DNA of 64,000 nucleotides from Darksidea phi (taxonomy: Eukaryota > Ascomycota > Dothideomycetes > Pleosporales > Lentitheciaceae): the NCBI GenBank assembly GCA_030770425.1, contig JASJFT010000100.1:101937-165936 (forward strand), written 5' to 3'. Below, in pieces: positions 11,434 through 23,166 of this stretch (positions are counted from its first letter, which is position 1; each line of letters begins with the position of its first letter). A program made the translations under genes and the position numbers. The notes under the pieces were generated by a model, which had not been told where the DNA came from, ran no database searches, and saw only the letters and a list, made by a program, of their open reading frames with translations.

Positions 11434-13848
11434 ATGGAATACCCTACCAAAGACAGTGACCAAATCATCCGGGACGGCAGCTGTCCCGACTCGACCGAAA
11501 TCGTCGATAACTTGTCATCCTTTACCCCGACTCAGGCCCCTGTGCAGCCGGAGCACAATTCCTCTACCATATTCTTCGTTGACGCAGTCATCGGTCGCGT
11601 TCACAACGACCAACAATCTTCCTTACCTCTGGCCGACAATGTTACTCCGTATATGTTAACTAGCGGCAACCTTACCCTCTCTAGTCAACTATGTCACCCC
11701 CAGAGTTCTGCCGATACTACCTCTGATCTCCACCCTGCCTGCCATGGCCAACCATCCTACTCGTCTGTCGCCAACAATGCCACTTTCGATCCTTTGCTTG
11801 ACTTTGAGTCTGCCTGCTACGGCCAACCATCCGACGATACATCTCCATCCACGGCTGTTGATATAGTGGATTTACCCCACCGCCCCGACATGGGCCTTCC
11901 AGCAGCGAACTTATTCGCTGCCGTACCGGACCTAGCTGCCTATTTTCCCCCAACAACGAACCAACATCCCAACATACCAGGTCCGCCACAAGCCACGAGT
12001 CGGCGGTTTGGAAGTGACCCTCAGGGATTTGTCTCTTGCGGTGAGCTGGCTGCCTATGCCGGGGCTCCAACGCAACCTAGAAATCGGTTCCCTTCCATCA
12101 GACCCAAACCGCTCTCAGTACAGCCCAGTTCGGCTAATAATATGTCTGCGGTAAGCCCCAAACCTGCCCTTAACACTGAGACACCATCAATTTCTGCTTT
12201 TAGTGCTACGAAGTACTCAGAATGGGCATCCAAGGCACCGAAGCGTAAGCGTTCCGTCAGCCCATACACCAAACGAGGAAGCATCCCCCCGGAGAGGATA
12301 AACTGTTTTCAGCTGGTCTGTCCCGTCAACAACCATCAGGGTCGTCCGCCTCTAGTCGTGAAACGAGCTACGTCGGTTTGTATTAGGTGTCAAGATCAAC
12401 ATCTCAAGGTGAGCGGCATTTAATACCGATTATATTGTCGAACTAATAGAAGAGAAGTGTGACGGTTTTTTCCCCTGCAAAACCTGCCGGGATTATGCGA
12501 AGACTAGCAGACGCCATATCGAGCTTCCCTGTATTGATGCAGATATAGAGAATCTCAATCACTTTGAAGGTACATTATATTATACGAAGTTATGGTTCAA
12601 TGAAGACTGATATGGCCAGTATTTCTATCATTCTACAGACAAATCCTTCCAAATGATTTCCCGGACTTACTTGACAGCTTCACGTCAAAATATGTGGCGC
12701 TCCTAGAAGCGACTGAGACGCTGAACTGCTCAGTCCAAGGGTCTATACACAACCGGCTTTGCCCTGCCATAATCAACGCGTTCTTCACTTATTTTGTTTT
12801 GACTGGAATTCCCACACGCGAAGCACATACGATTTTCACGTCGCCACCTCTCAAGCCGTTGCCGATTACAAAGATCAAAAGGCCGAATCAGTTCCCTCTG
12901 GGCTTTAGTGCGGCGTCGTTCCTGGTAGCCATCACACAAAGACGGAACCTTGCGAAGCTCGCTCATTTACCTGAGCGGGATGTTGAGATTTGGTTATCAT
13001 TAATGTCGACATACTTTCTCGATTCTACAAGGGCGTTACTGAATAAAGATAGACGTGGTAAAACCTCTGCTGAAGAAAGACAGTCCCTCTTTTTCGCCCT
13101 CATAGTGCTATTGTTCGCTTCGGAAGTCCGCAGCACATACGTCTTGCAGGCCGCGCAGAGAAATTTCTACGAGCTCCTTCCGGCCGGTTATGAGTCACTT
13201 CTCAACGGCTCACTTATTCTGTGCGACTATGTCCTCAGGTCACCAGATCACAAAACGCACCTACGTCTGTGGGCTCGACACTGGCTTCGCAAACAATTTG
13301 GCGGCCCAAGCTTCTACAAAAGGCTTGAACCAGCAGCAATTTACTGTACTATTCTATCCTGTATGAATCTGGAAGTCGATCCCCAATGTAGTCATGACGA
13401 CGAGTCTATGGAGGATAAGGTGGAGTGCGAGATCGAGGACGACAAATCTGGAGAGGATGACGCATCCGAGGAAGACGAGGTTGACGACGAGGTTGACGAT
13501 GAGGTTGACGATGAGGTCGAGGAAGACAGCCTGGCACCATCGCCATTCCAACTGGTTGAGGCTCTGTTATCTCTTGTAGGGAAATCAGTCCTAAGCGATA
13601 GCAAGATGCAAGAACTTCAACAAAAGCTAGATAACTTGGCATGTCGAGACCTTGCCCAGTTGTTCTCATTGGGTCTAAGGTCTTCGGCAGGGGTTGTACC
13701 GTCAGAAAAATCGTCTGAGGAGCTGGAAAACGATTTAGTGGGGAATATCATGTTCAAGATTGTTCGCCATGGAACACACATACCGAGCATACCCGATGGT
13801 AACACCAGCCAGATTATTGGAATAGAGGCATGGATCGAGAACGAATGA
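11434..13848 (+). CDS. Large protein with a zinc-cluster-like Cys motif, possible transcription regulator
   Basis: Three exons (11434-12408, 12458-12569, 12620-13848) give 771 aa. Intron 1 is GTGAGC...AGAAG and intron 2 is GTACAT...GGCCAG; both are about 50 nt and both junctions are frame-consistent. Exon 1 encodes a Ser/Thr/Pro-rich N-terminal half. Joining exons 1 and 2 creates CIRCQDQHLKCDGFFPCKTC (C316, C319, C326, C332, C335), matching the first five cysteines of a Zn2Cys6 cluster (CX2CX6CX5CX2C). The sixth candidate, C350, is 14 residues further on, instead of the usual 6-8. The C-terminal half is helical with no domain I recognise, and it carries an acidic EVDD repeat. A basic patch (PKRKRSVSPYTKR) precedes the cluster. 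The role as a regulator is inferred from the motif only. Confidence 0.7.
13477..13524 (+). repeat. 12-nt in-frame repeat encoding EVDD
   Basis: Four tandem copies of GAGGTTGACGAC/T lie inside the zinc-cluster-like gene. They encode EVDD EVDD EVDD EVEE within an acidic region. The last copy is diverged. Confidence 0.9.
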
Positions 13849-15170
13849 ATGAGGGTTATATGGCGGCACAGTTAACGGAGGACACACGTCGGGTTAACAT
13901 TATAAGTTCTCCTAGTTGACAGTTTTCAATAGCAAGTTTTTCCCTAGCTTCCATTGACAACAAATGCAGTCCACGGGGTAGGGTTGTCCGGCTGAGCCGG
14001 CAGGGGGGCGCGAGGCGTCGGGCAGCAAGGGGATTTGACAACCCAGTTTTTATTTGGCGCACCATATGAATCCATATCTAGAATCTAGAAGAACGATTAT
14101 AGATCGCGCATAAAGGGAGGAAGCTCGTTGTCTAGGAAGCCTCCGATCATACGGTTGAGTGAAATGTTTAAGTACGGTGTTTAGTCATAATATTATTCAA
14201 ATTTATTTATATATATAATTCATAGAAGAGCAAGGCAGTTCTGGCGGGACGGCTAAGTTTAGACGTCGACAAGGCTGAGATTTCTCCACGTCAACCCCAC
14301 TGCCTCCTTGCCTTACATATCTGGTAATTCCCATGGCATCCCAGAAATGGTTACACCAAACTCGCTTCGCTCATGGGTCCTCATTCCGAAGTTGCGATCT
14401 TCCGCCGCTTCGGCAGCCTTAACGCATAAAACCTTCTTTACATACAAGCGGAGCTTGTCCAGCTAGAAGAGAAACTTTCGAAGATTTTTGAGCATGTATT
14501 ATGAGTCGCAGCACGAAGACACTGTTTCCTAAGCCGTTCCTGAAGAACAGTATTATCGGGAAGCTTGTCACGGTGGAGGGGAGATAATGTAGTGTTAGCC
14601 ACACAATTAAGAGTGTTACTTGGCGCTCTCTTCCTGTTCATCAAGAGGGATACCGTGTTTGTTGGAATAGAGCCTATTCCTTTACTATGTTTGATACTGC
14701 GTTGCTACGTTGGCTTTTTAGCTGCGGGATGAAACACCCCTTGATAGTTAGGAATGCGGTATACCGTACAGGATAGGTGCGCAATGAATGATTGCTAATA
14801 GCCGTGTTGCTGCATAAATAGTCGGATTCTGAAGGGTATGGAACTTACGATAGTAGGAAACTGCATGGCGATACGGCGAAAATCATCTTTAAAGGGAGAT
14901 GCGCTGGTAAGGCTCAGTCCAATCTATCTATCACATGGATAGGTATCGAACTGAGCTGCATAGTAGTTGGTTGACGGATAGATCCCCATCAGTAACGTCA
15001 TTGTGGTGGAGATGCGGATTGCGAGAACTGTTTAATGCAATGCTTTCTATCAATGCAAGAGTCCGGATGCAATGAAGGTGCAAAAATGTTATATTCCAGA
15101 TGCATACATGCGGTTACAACATTTGAAATGCTTTCTCGAGATATCTCCCTGTTCCCTCCTATACAATCCC
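13849..15170. other. Intergenic, no confirmed gene
   Basis: AT-rich near 14060-14230. A minus-strand frame around 14440-14640 (with RDKLPDNTVLQERLRKQC) looks coding-like and could be a decayed gene end, but I do not recognise the family. A GC-rich patch with an inverted CCGGCTGAGCCGG lies near 13988-14000. Confidence 0.4.
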
Positions 15171-16061
15171 TTAACCGGTCCACACTTTAGGACCCGGGCA
15201 CGTATAAGTCTCCGCCTTGCTCATGTACGTATCGACAGTGATTCCCGGGTCGCTCTGCGGCGCATAACCAGGAATGTTGGCGAGGAACTCGGACCCAGGT
15301 TGTGCGGTGCCGGAACCAGTGACTTCGAGCTGGGCACATTCGGCGTAGAACTGCGGAGTGTTGGCTTGGTGGAGGGCAATGAGTTCATGGCGGATCAAAT
15401 ATTTTCCTGGGGCGAGGGACTTCGGGATGGTGCTGGTCCACTGGAGGTTCTTGAGGACGTCGTTGGCGCCCCAGGCAGTGCCGGAGAGCGGTGGGGCAGT
15501 CATGCCTTTTTGATCGATCTACGTTGCACTTGATTAGCTTTACATAAGGCGTGGTCGCTGGTGAGGCACGTACCTTGAACCACTTCTTGCCTGAGCCGTC
15601 GCAAGAGGAAAAGTCTCCAGCGCACTTGTACATCCACACCATTACGGGACCTTGTGCGTGTGTCCATTGCTTCCAGATCGCCTTTACTTTGCCGCCAGCT
15701 GCGACCTTGGCGCTGAGGTCGGCTTTGGTCCCGCCGTTGCACATAACCTTTCTGTCCGTGACGGTCTAGATATCATGATTAGCGAAACTCTTCCTTGTGT
15801 CTTGTAGGGGCACGTACCATGGTGGGATTGTAGTCGGGCCATTGGCGTTGAATGGTTTTGGGGCTGGTAGCGGGCGCGAAACCTTCATAACTGTGCGATG
15901 TTAGTTGGACGGATGGAAATAACAGTGAGCAGTTTGAGGAGAGTTGTTGGTAGTTACCCAGGGTACTTGACGCCATCGATCTCGTAGGACGTAACGGCTC
16001 CATGTGCGGAGGCCTGAGCGGCGAGGAGAGCAATAGCGGTAACTGCGCTGGAGAACAACAT
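15171..16061 (-). CDS. AA9 lytic polysaccharide monooxygenase
   Basis: Secreted copper enzyme that oxidatively cleaves cellulose or related glucans. Exons (minus strand) are 15958-16061, 15818-15890, 15574-15765 and 15171-15518, giving 238 aa. Introns are 52-67 nt with canonical borders. The signal peptide runs to about A19 and is followed directly by His20 (ASA/HGAVTSY), which becomes the N-terminal copper-brace His. The second copper His is H95 in QWTHAQGPVMVW. The buried Tyr side is in QFYAECAQLEV, and YLIRHELIALH is the usual AA9 core strand. Cysteines occur at C68 (VMCNGG), C107 (YKCAGD) and in the QFYAEC strand. There is no CBM1 or GPI tail. Length and motifs suit a catalytic-domain-only AA9. 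Confidence 0.95.
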
Positions 16062-16124
16062 CTTGGAGGCTTGACTGATAACTCGACACAGAACAAACAC
16101 TTGAAGGAGATGTGCCGTATCCAC

Positions 16125-16132
16125 CTTATATA
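16125..16132 (-). promoter_or_regulatory. TATA box of the AA9 gene
   Basis: TATATAAG on the minus strand, 64 nt upstream of the LPMO start codon. Spacing and sequence are plausible for a core promoter. Confidence 0.5.
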
Positions 16133-17941
16133 CCTACCACGCACCCAGAGCAACCCAACCACACCCTCATAGTACCTACCCAATATCCCATTGCCACCCT
16201 CTAGGATGCTCATGTGTCCGCGACAGCCTCAAGACGCCTCCCCCAGATAAATGCGATAGTAGTTGTAGATTAAAAAGCTGTATATGAATATTGGCATTGC
16301 GGGCCGACGAGCCCTTATTGGATGTGCGTTATACAAAACGTGAGGTAGCGCAGCCGCTATGCCGGCACCTGACGTACCGAGCGCTTTGGGTAACAACGGG
16401 TGTGGAATGTAGGTACCCCGGATGGTGTTAATATAGCGTTGTATGGGGTATGCGGGATTACCGAATGCTATCGAGATTGGCAGATGGAGATCGGTTGGTT
16501 GGATAAGCGGCGCGTTCTGGAAGTAACAATCAAAGAAACCTGTTTAGAGAAGCTTGACAGAAGACGGACATGTTTTGGGTAGCGAGGACAGCAGTGTTGG
16601 GTTGCATCGAAAGAGATGCGATACTTTTTTTGCGTGCGACAGACGTGTGCCCGTTATTCGATAGCAACAGGTGCTCTACTACGGTTCACGAGAGTCGCGT
16701 GTGTCAATGGCCTGGTATAAAACATACTGTGGTGTTCTAATGCAGATCAAGGACTGTGGGCGAGGAGAGATGGCTGGATCGGATCGGAGATCGTGACCCT
16801 CGAAGAAATTGCCCTAGTCCCGAAACGATCTAGCAGGCTTTTAAATGTCGCACTCTCGTCATCCCTCGATTAGTACATACATCTTCATTGCAAGCCGTCC
16901 GATGGCTCACATAAGAACCGACACCGGTGAAGAGTTCCCGAACCGTGTTGCCCTCGTTAGGCGCTGATGCTGACTTTTGTGACCGAGGCGGTAGATTCCC
17001 GGTTTCTGGGTCTGCCTCCTCAAATCTATTTCGAAACGCGTCTGGAATGGATGTGGATAGATGGGCTTCGCTTCGACAAGAATTATGGTCATCTGCGACG
17101 GCGAGGCGTAGAGGTGTAACTATTCCTTCGTGTTCTGGTCTGCAAAAGGATAGGTCGTGGGGCGTCCACGGAGCTCGTTATTGCACCGACTTTGTTTAGG
17201 AGCGCGCAAGAACGGCCACGAACCTGGTGCAGTAGCCTACATATCATTTCTATCCATCCATTGTCCACGTGCGGCGCCTTGAATCGCTTGCTCGACGCTG
17301 ATGCATCCAGTCAGAGGTTCTAATTACGTTCTGGGTCCAGGACAGCGCCTGGCAAACTGCTGACGCCATGCCAGCCTCACCAAGCAATACTCTCGGGAAC
17401 CCTTTCGCTCACGTTAAACAGGGGAGTCTTGCAGCGTTTCAGCAGTCGCGCTCCCAAATAGAACGGACCCATCCAATTACGGCGCTCCCTTGGCGTAAGG
17501 CTGCATGCTCAGCCTCCTCCACCACCCCAACTAAGCGCTACTGCGGTCAACTCGGCCGACGGCTTCTTTCGTTCCGCATGCGCCCCAAACTAAATCGAGG
17601 CACAACTACGAATGGCGGTATCCACGTCGCGCCGAATTCGAGGTCGGGTTCCTGCAGCTCCTTGCTTGGGGCACTGTGGCTGCTATTCCAGCTCGGATTA
17701 GCAATCTCCCGTGAGGCGCAACAGGAGGCAAGCCCACTACATCGAATCATGTTTGCTTATGGATGACTTGAGGGTTGGGCTTTCGACTCCGAGCGCTGAA
17801 GCTCGAGGAATACAAATAGAGCTGCCTCTCGACAAGATGAGAGCACACACTCATCCCATCATCACCATCGACAAGTTTCAGTAATAACTTTCCTACCTGT
17901 TTCATTTCCTCTTCCCTAATACTAAACCACTTTCGCTCAGC
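16133..17941. other. Intergenic, no gene seen
   Basis: About 1.8 kb between two divergently transcribed secreted copper-protein genes. The open frames (for example near 16927-17199 and 17368-17766) have no domain, splice support or secretion signal. The last 130 nt before 17942 are pyrimidine-rich and probably the 5' leader of the cupredoxin-like gene. Confidence 0.45.
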
Positions 17942-18703
17942 ATGGTTTCTACGTCTTTCATCGCTGCTGCTCTCAGCACCCTTCCGTTGGCCTTTGCCTA
18001 CTATCCCGCCCCCAATGGGACCACCACCTACCCTCCTCAGCCATCAGGTACCGGCGCCGGCAAACCTACTCACACGGTAGCGGTCGGCCAGAACGGCCTC
18101 ACATTCACGCCCGATACCGTTCACGCAAAAGTCGGCGAAGATATCGTCTTCCAATTCTTCCCCAAGAATCACTCCGTCGTCCAGGCCGACTTCAATAACC
18201 CATGCAACCCTACCGAGGGCGGCATCTTCTCCGGCTTCAACTTCAACGTCACCAACGGCACTGCTGTAAGTTCTACAACCTAAACCTCTCTCTAACATGA
18301 AAGCTTACTAACTGATCTTCAGGAACAAACCTTCACCATCACCGTCTCTGATGACAAGCCCGTCTGGCTCTACTGCTCCCAGAACAAGCCCAGCCCTCAC
18401 TGTGCCGCCGGTATGGTCGCTGTCATCAACCCCCCTGCGTCCGGCCCCAACACCCTCGACGCCTTCAAAGCTGCTGCTTCGAAGACGACTGAGTCTACTT
18501 CTCCAGCTGGTGGCCCTAGTGGTGGCAAGGTTGGGACTCCCGGATCTCCTGGATCTCCCGGATCGCCCAGCTCGCCCAGCTCGCCCAGCAACCCGAGTGG
18601 TACATCTGGCGGCAACCCTGCCGAGTCGACTGGTGCTGCGTCTTCGCTCACGGTCAGTGGTGCGCTCGGTGTGGTGGCGATCTTTGCTGGTTTCGTTTTG
18701 TAG
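17942..18703 (+). CDS. GPI-anchored cupredoxin-like extracellular protein
   Basis: 234 aa from exons 17942-18265 and 18323-18703. The intron is GTAAGT...TACTAAC...CTTCAG. A signal peptide (residues 1-19, ending AFA) is followed by a cupredoxin-like domain. HTVAVGQNGLTFTPDTVHAK and VGEDIVFQFFPKNHSV are the typical first strands. Possible type-1 copper ligands are His in KNHSV, Cys in WLYCSQ, His in PSPHC and Met in AAGMV. A Ser/Gly/Pro-rich stalk with GSPGSP repeats follows. The hydrophobic end GALGVVAIFAGFVL is preceded by small residues, as expected for a GPI signal. The family is usually called extracellular serine-rich or cupredoxin proteins; its function at the cell wall is not well defined. 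The ligand set is complete by eye, so copper binding is plausible. Confidence 0.88.
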
Positions 18704-19173
18704 ATACCCAAATGTGGAAGTGTGCAAGTCCTGTTTCGAGCGATGTAATACTGTAGAATATTCTCGGAGGCGAAGAAAATAGGCTTTGGGTAAAATGTAA
18801 TAGGATTAATAGACTTAGCCTTCGTGGACATCTTCATCGTTCAGGTCCTGGTTCATGCCATATCGCTGTCTTTTGCACCAAAAATGCATTAATAACCGGT
18901 CATATTGTGCTCAGAATGACCATGTAGTGCTTTAGTTCGTGAGTAGAGATCTCATTCACTCCATCACGCTTATATAACTCAACCAATCAACGCAAACCTC
19001 ACACACGAAATCTTGGCGGCCGGGAATAGCCTAGTGCACCCACAGGCAAAAATTGCAAGCGAGACCCGCAACACCATCGCAAGCTCACTTTCCGACACCC
19101 ACACACGCCCAGCGCAGGATAACCACTTCTTTGCGTACACATTCCCTTCCTCATATACCCGCCCACCTCCAAA
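18704..19173. other. Intergenic, promoter of the eL22 gene
   Basis: Contains the 3' flank of the cupredoxin-like gene and the TATA/CCAAT-like elements at 18971-18987. No further gene is seen. Confidence 0.5.
18971..18987 (+). promoter_or_regulatory. TATA-like and CCAAT elements upstream of the eL22 gene
   Basis: TATATAAC (18971-18978) is followed closely by a CCAAT pentamer (18983-18987), about 190-200 nt before the start codon. The unusual order (TATA before CCAAT) makes the assignment tentative. Confidence 0.3.
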
Positions 19174-19785
19174 ATGGTTTCAACAGTACGTACACCGCTT
19201 TGCTGTCCGCTTGGTTGAGCAAGTGAGCGCATGCGCTTCGCTCCCAGGTATAGAACAGTAGGCTAAGGTACATGATGTAGAAGCGACCGAATGCCGCTGC
19301 TGGCAAGAAGGGACAGAAGATCACGAAGAAGGTGTGTATCTAACCCGACTTCCCTCCCTCTCATCCTGCTCCATAGGACAAGGTGCTAACGCAATCTCAG
19401 TTCATCATCAACTGCTCGCAGCCCGTCAACGACAAGATCTTCGACATCCAGGCCTTCGAGAAGTTCCTCCACGATCGCATCAAGGTCGAGGGTCGCACCG
19501 GCAACCTGGGCGACACCATTCAGATCTCGCAGCCCGGCGACGGCAAGATCGAGGTCATTGCGCACCAGGAGTTCTCCGGTCGCTATCTTAAGTACTTGTA
19601 CGTGCAAACACATTCACCATACCATATGGAAAACTGGCCCGAGACTAATACCGTGTAGGACAAAGAAGTTCCTCAAGAAGCAGCAGCTCCGTGACTGGCT
19701 CCGCGTCGTCTCCACCTCCAAGGGCGTGTACGAGCTCCGCTTCTTCAACGTTGTCAACGACGAGGCCGATGAGGATGAGGACTAG
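19174..19785 (+). CDS. RPL22: 60S ribosomal protein eL22
   Basis: 128-aa component of the large ribosomal subunit. Exons are 19174-19185, 19281-19331, 19401-19597 and 19659-19785. The first exon has only four codons (MVST), a common layout for fungal ribosomal protein genes. Splicing gives [20 protein letters not shown], then [40 protein letters not shown] and LRDWLRVV, all characteristic of eL22. It ends in the usual acidic tail (DEADEDED). All three introns have canonical borders. The start is fixed by the short first exon, which joins in phase 0. Confidence 0.96.
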
Positions 19786-20389
19786 ACACTTTGTTCTGGA
19801 TACCGGCATGATATGTGCGCGGAGTAAATTCCTACAAAAGGAAATGGGCGGTGGACTTCTAGCGGGTATATAGAGCAATTTCAATGTGTTGCTGTGCCCG
19901 TACGATGAGTGCGAGTTGCTTGGTGTGAGAGTGCATGGAATATATACAAATATATCGCTAATTGCATCGTCTTGTCGCGAGTGCAACATCTTCTGCAGAC
20001 TCGGGACTTGGATCACCTTGCCCGAACCAGCAGATTGAGCCACGGCGAGGTCATGCAATTGAATCGCAAAGACCATGGAGTGTCAACCATACCCATCCTG
20101 AAAGAAGAGGCACATTGTTCTGCCCACCTCCAACCTCTCCAAACCAATCCCAATCCATTTAGGCATCATCACGCAAAACGACAACAGCGAACACATTGTG
20201 CACTAGAGGACGATTAATACATCAATACTGCTTGAAAACAAGGGTGCCTAAGTTCAAGCAGCGATTCCGGATTCTCTCGCAATTGGAAGGCTTATAAGTA
20301 TCGGTTGCGACCTAATGACATTGGCTCTTAGGCCGCTCGCAAGCAAGTACAAAGCAGTACACCATTCGTACATAGTGTCAGCTGCGTGA
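19786..20389. other. Intergenic, no gene seen
   Basis: 3' flank of the eL22 gene. Only short frames are present, none with recognisable content. Confidence 0.5.
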
Positions 20390-21490
20390 TTAACGGTTAT
20401 GACTACATCTTAAATCTAGAAAGCGGAGTTGTGTGTCAGAAGTCTGTATACACTGTACTAGCAGAAATCTATGTAGTAATCTCTACTTCTAATTAAATTA
20501 TCTCTTAAATTCAATAACGATTCGGTAGGACTACCTATAGAAGACTATTAAGATATGTAGTATTCAGAAGAGCTACGTAGCTGTTGACATATGTTTCAAT
20601 ATTTCTTTGAATCCGTATCGAATGAGTAGTAGCTATCGCGTTATCAAGCTCCCTTAAAAGGTAATATAAAAGGTATTTCGTCCCGAACACCTTAAAAATA
20701 TAAGGTTATTAAAACTAAAGAGGGTTATAGTTGTTACCTAGTAAGGAAACTGGCCGAGGATAAGTGATGGATATGAGTAGGATGCTAGTATCATCGCAGG
20801 CAAATTTTTATACCATATACGGTAGTATGGGTATGCTAACTCATCGCCATAGCTGGTAGCCTCCCAACCCCCTTGATATTCGATGTTCGACATATCACCT
20901 CGTCGCTTACGATCGATAATACTATATGCTCTATAGCTCTATTTATCGTATATAAGGTATAGATATAGTACCTCTACCATGTACAAACACCTACTATATG
21001 TCGTATTGGGAATAGGAAGCAGTACAATATAGATGTTTCCTATTCCCATACTATACTACTGCTTGAATCTAAGGTGCTATACTATAAGCTTATATATAGC
21101 AATTTAAATTAGGTTACAATAGATAGTTAGCTATAATAATTAGGGATGATAGTACAACTTTATAATAAGGGTACTAAAAAGGTTATTATCTATGGTTTAG
21201 ATTACCAGTATAGTTTCATAATGCGTTAGTTAGGAATCACTGGATATAGTTTTGATCGCCGGCGTTACGTGCGGATCTTATAAAAGAGTTTTCCACTATA
21301 CAAATCCAAAACAAAAAAATAACTACGAGGGTAATCATCCGAGCGCTATAAATAAGAGGGCTGGATATACTATAGTATAATATTCTAAGCTTATAAAGAG
21401 GGTATAACACGTACTATCATATTAAGTAGTAGCGACGGTAGTCTACTAGACTCGAGTGTAGGAACGTGACCTGCTACCTACTTAAACGTT
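20390..21490. repeat. AT-rich, RIP-like island
   Basis: About 1.1 kb with strongly raised A+T, dense TATA, CTATA and TAGTA words, and stops in all frames. No ORF reaches a recognisable length. Composition contrasts sharply with flanking coding DNA. This is the usual look of a transposon copy or other duplicated DNA degraded by RIP in Pezizomycotina. I could not identify the original element, and no terminal repeats are clear by eye. Confidence 0.65.
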
Positions 21491-23166
21491 ATATAAAATG
21501 GAGCGTCATACTCTATCCTCCATCCTCCAGTCTCATCGATCGCTCTACCCATCCACGCAGCTAGCGCTTCAACCTGCGACATCACTCACCTCCATCTCGC
21601 GACCCCACGAGTGCCCGCGGCGCCGTCCCAAAAGCCTTGGATTTATATGGTGGGGGTCTCTTTTGTTAAGGTCCGCGTGAAACACTGTAGGAGTTTGTAA
21701 CAGTAGAGGTGATAATTTTCAATATAGGAAACTGTACATAGACTTATGCTCTACTACTATACAGCAATGTTATTCACATCAGCGCGAAAGCGGCGTTTGG
21801 CCACTACAGTAGGGCAACCTGATGTCGTCGAGCTAGTTAGCGGAGGCATGATCTCGCTCTAGTTCTTCCATTCTGAGCCGTCACTCGTTTTATATGCAGG
21901 ACAAGCGGATTGTTTACTGTTCAGCTTGCATCGTCCCGCATAACTGTCTCACTGTCAACTCGGAAGGAGGTAAAAATGCTCGTCTATGCTGTAGAATCGA
22001 GCACCGCGGTTACTTGTGTACTTTCGTTCAGTGAGAAGAGGACGTCGGAGGGTCGGAGGATCATAGAATCTGTCTGCGTTCAAGGTGCTGGACAAGAAGC
22101 TTTTTGCAAAGACATCGACGGCGGGCAGCCCCGATAGGCAGATGTTGCAACTTTTGCGAGAAAGGTTCGGGAGTTCGGGTAGTAGATATAACACCAAACA
22201 GTGAAGGAAACGAAGAGAAGGTTGGGTGGAGAGGATGGTAAATAATGAAATTTGGAGGAAGCAGCGAGGCGATGGATTGAAGAGGGCATCAGGGCATACG
22301 AGGAAAAAGGTATAACTCGTGTAGAATATAGCAAAAATAATCACTAGTGCCTAATCCTAGGTACTGGAGTATACATACTTTATCTCACCTCGCACCACAC
22401 CTAAAGCGCTCTTCCAACACTCCTATCTCCATATCCCACCTCTCCCTTATCTCTCGTAGCAATTTATTCGCGATTGATAGCAGCAGCTACTAAGGCAGCG
22501 TCGTCTCTCCCTTGGGCATTCCTGTGCAACGACCGAATTACACTCTCACCCATCAACAATCCATAACCACACGCGACCCACAACTGCCAAATCATGGCCA
22601 ACTCTTCCCCAAGGCGCCAACCAACACACGCTATCCCTCCCCGGCCTGTCTTTCTGTAAGAGACCGGGGTGCGAATAACGCGAACCCTGCATCTCACCTC
22701 TCCCATCCTGAAACGCAAGGAACCCCAAACGCAAGGAGCCCGAAACCACACCCGTTCCCTTAGACGCACCCCGTTAAAACCCCTCCTTCTCCCCAATTTC
22801 AATCTCGCACAACATTTTTCAAATTCTTTGAACAAGCCCGGCCGGTCCGAATTTTCCATTTCATTCAGCCGCCGCCTATGCGCCTGCTGTGTCGTGCGGG
22901 ATCACGAACTCTTGCATTCCCCGGCGCCTGAAACACTACGCGGACCCCAACGTATCGAAATAGCAAAAACCCAACAAACCACAGCCCACCACCGAGCGCG
23001 TAAGAGCGGCGCAGCAAGATCCTGCAGAGCATCGTCCGCAATAATAGAAGGAAGAAAGAAGAAAGACAACGCAGGCCGTCTTCCCCCACCATGTCCTTAC
23101 TCCTCGACTTCTACGCCCTTGTTTTCTTCGCGTATATTTTCTACTCCGTCGTCAAAGAGGTGCAAG
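21491..23166. other. Intergenic, leader with uORF
   Basis: No confirmed gene to about 22600. Minus-strand frames near 21955-22344 and 22464-22859 lack support. The last 500 nt are pyrimidine- and CCC-rich and form the likely promoter and leader of the secreted-protein gene. An ATG at 23091 in good context (CACCATG) opens an overlapping out-of-frame ORF. Confidence 0.4.

Noticed and set aside
22669..23166. Upstream in-frame extension of the secreted-protein gene
   Set aside because: Low-complexity basic sequence before a clear signal peptide; it would bury the secretion signal.
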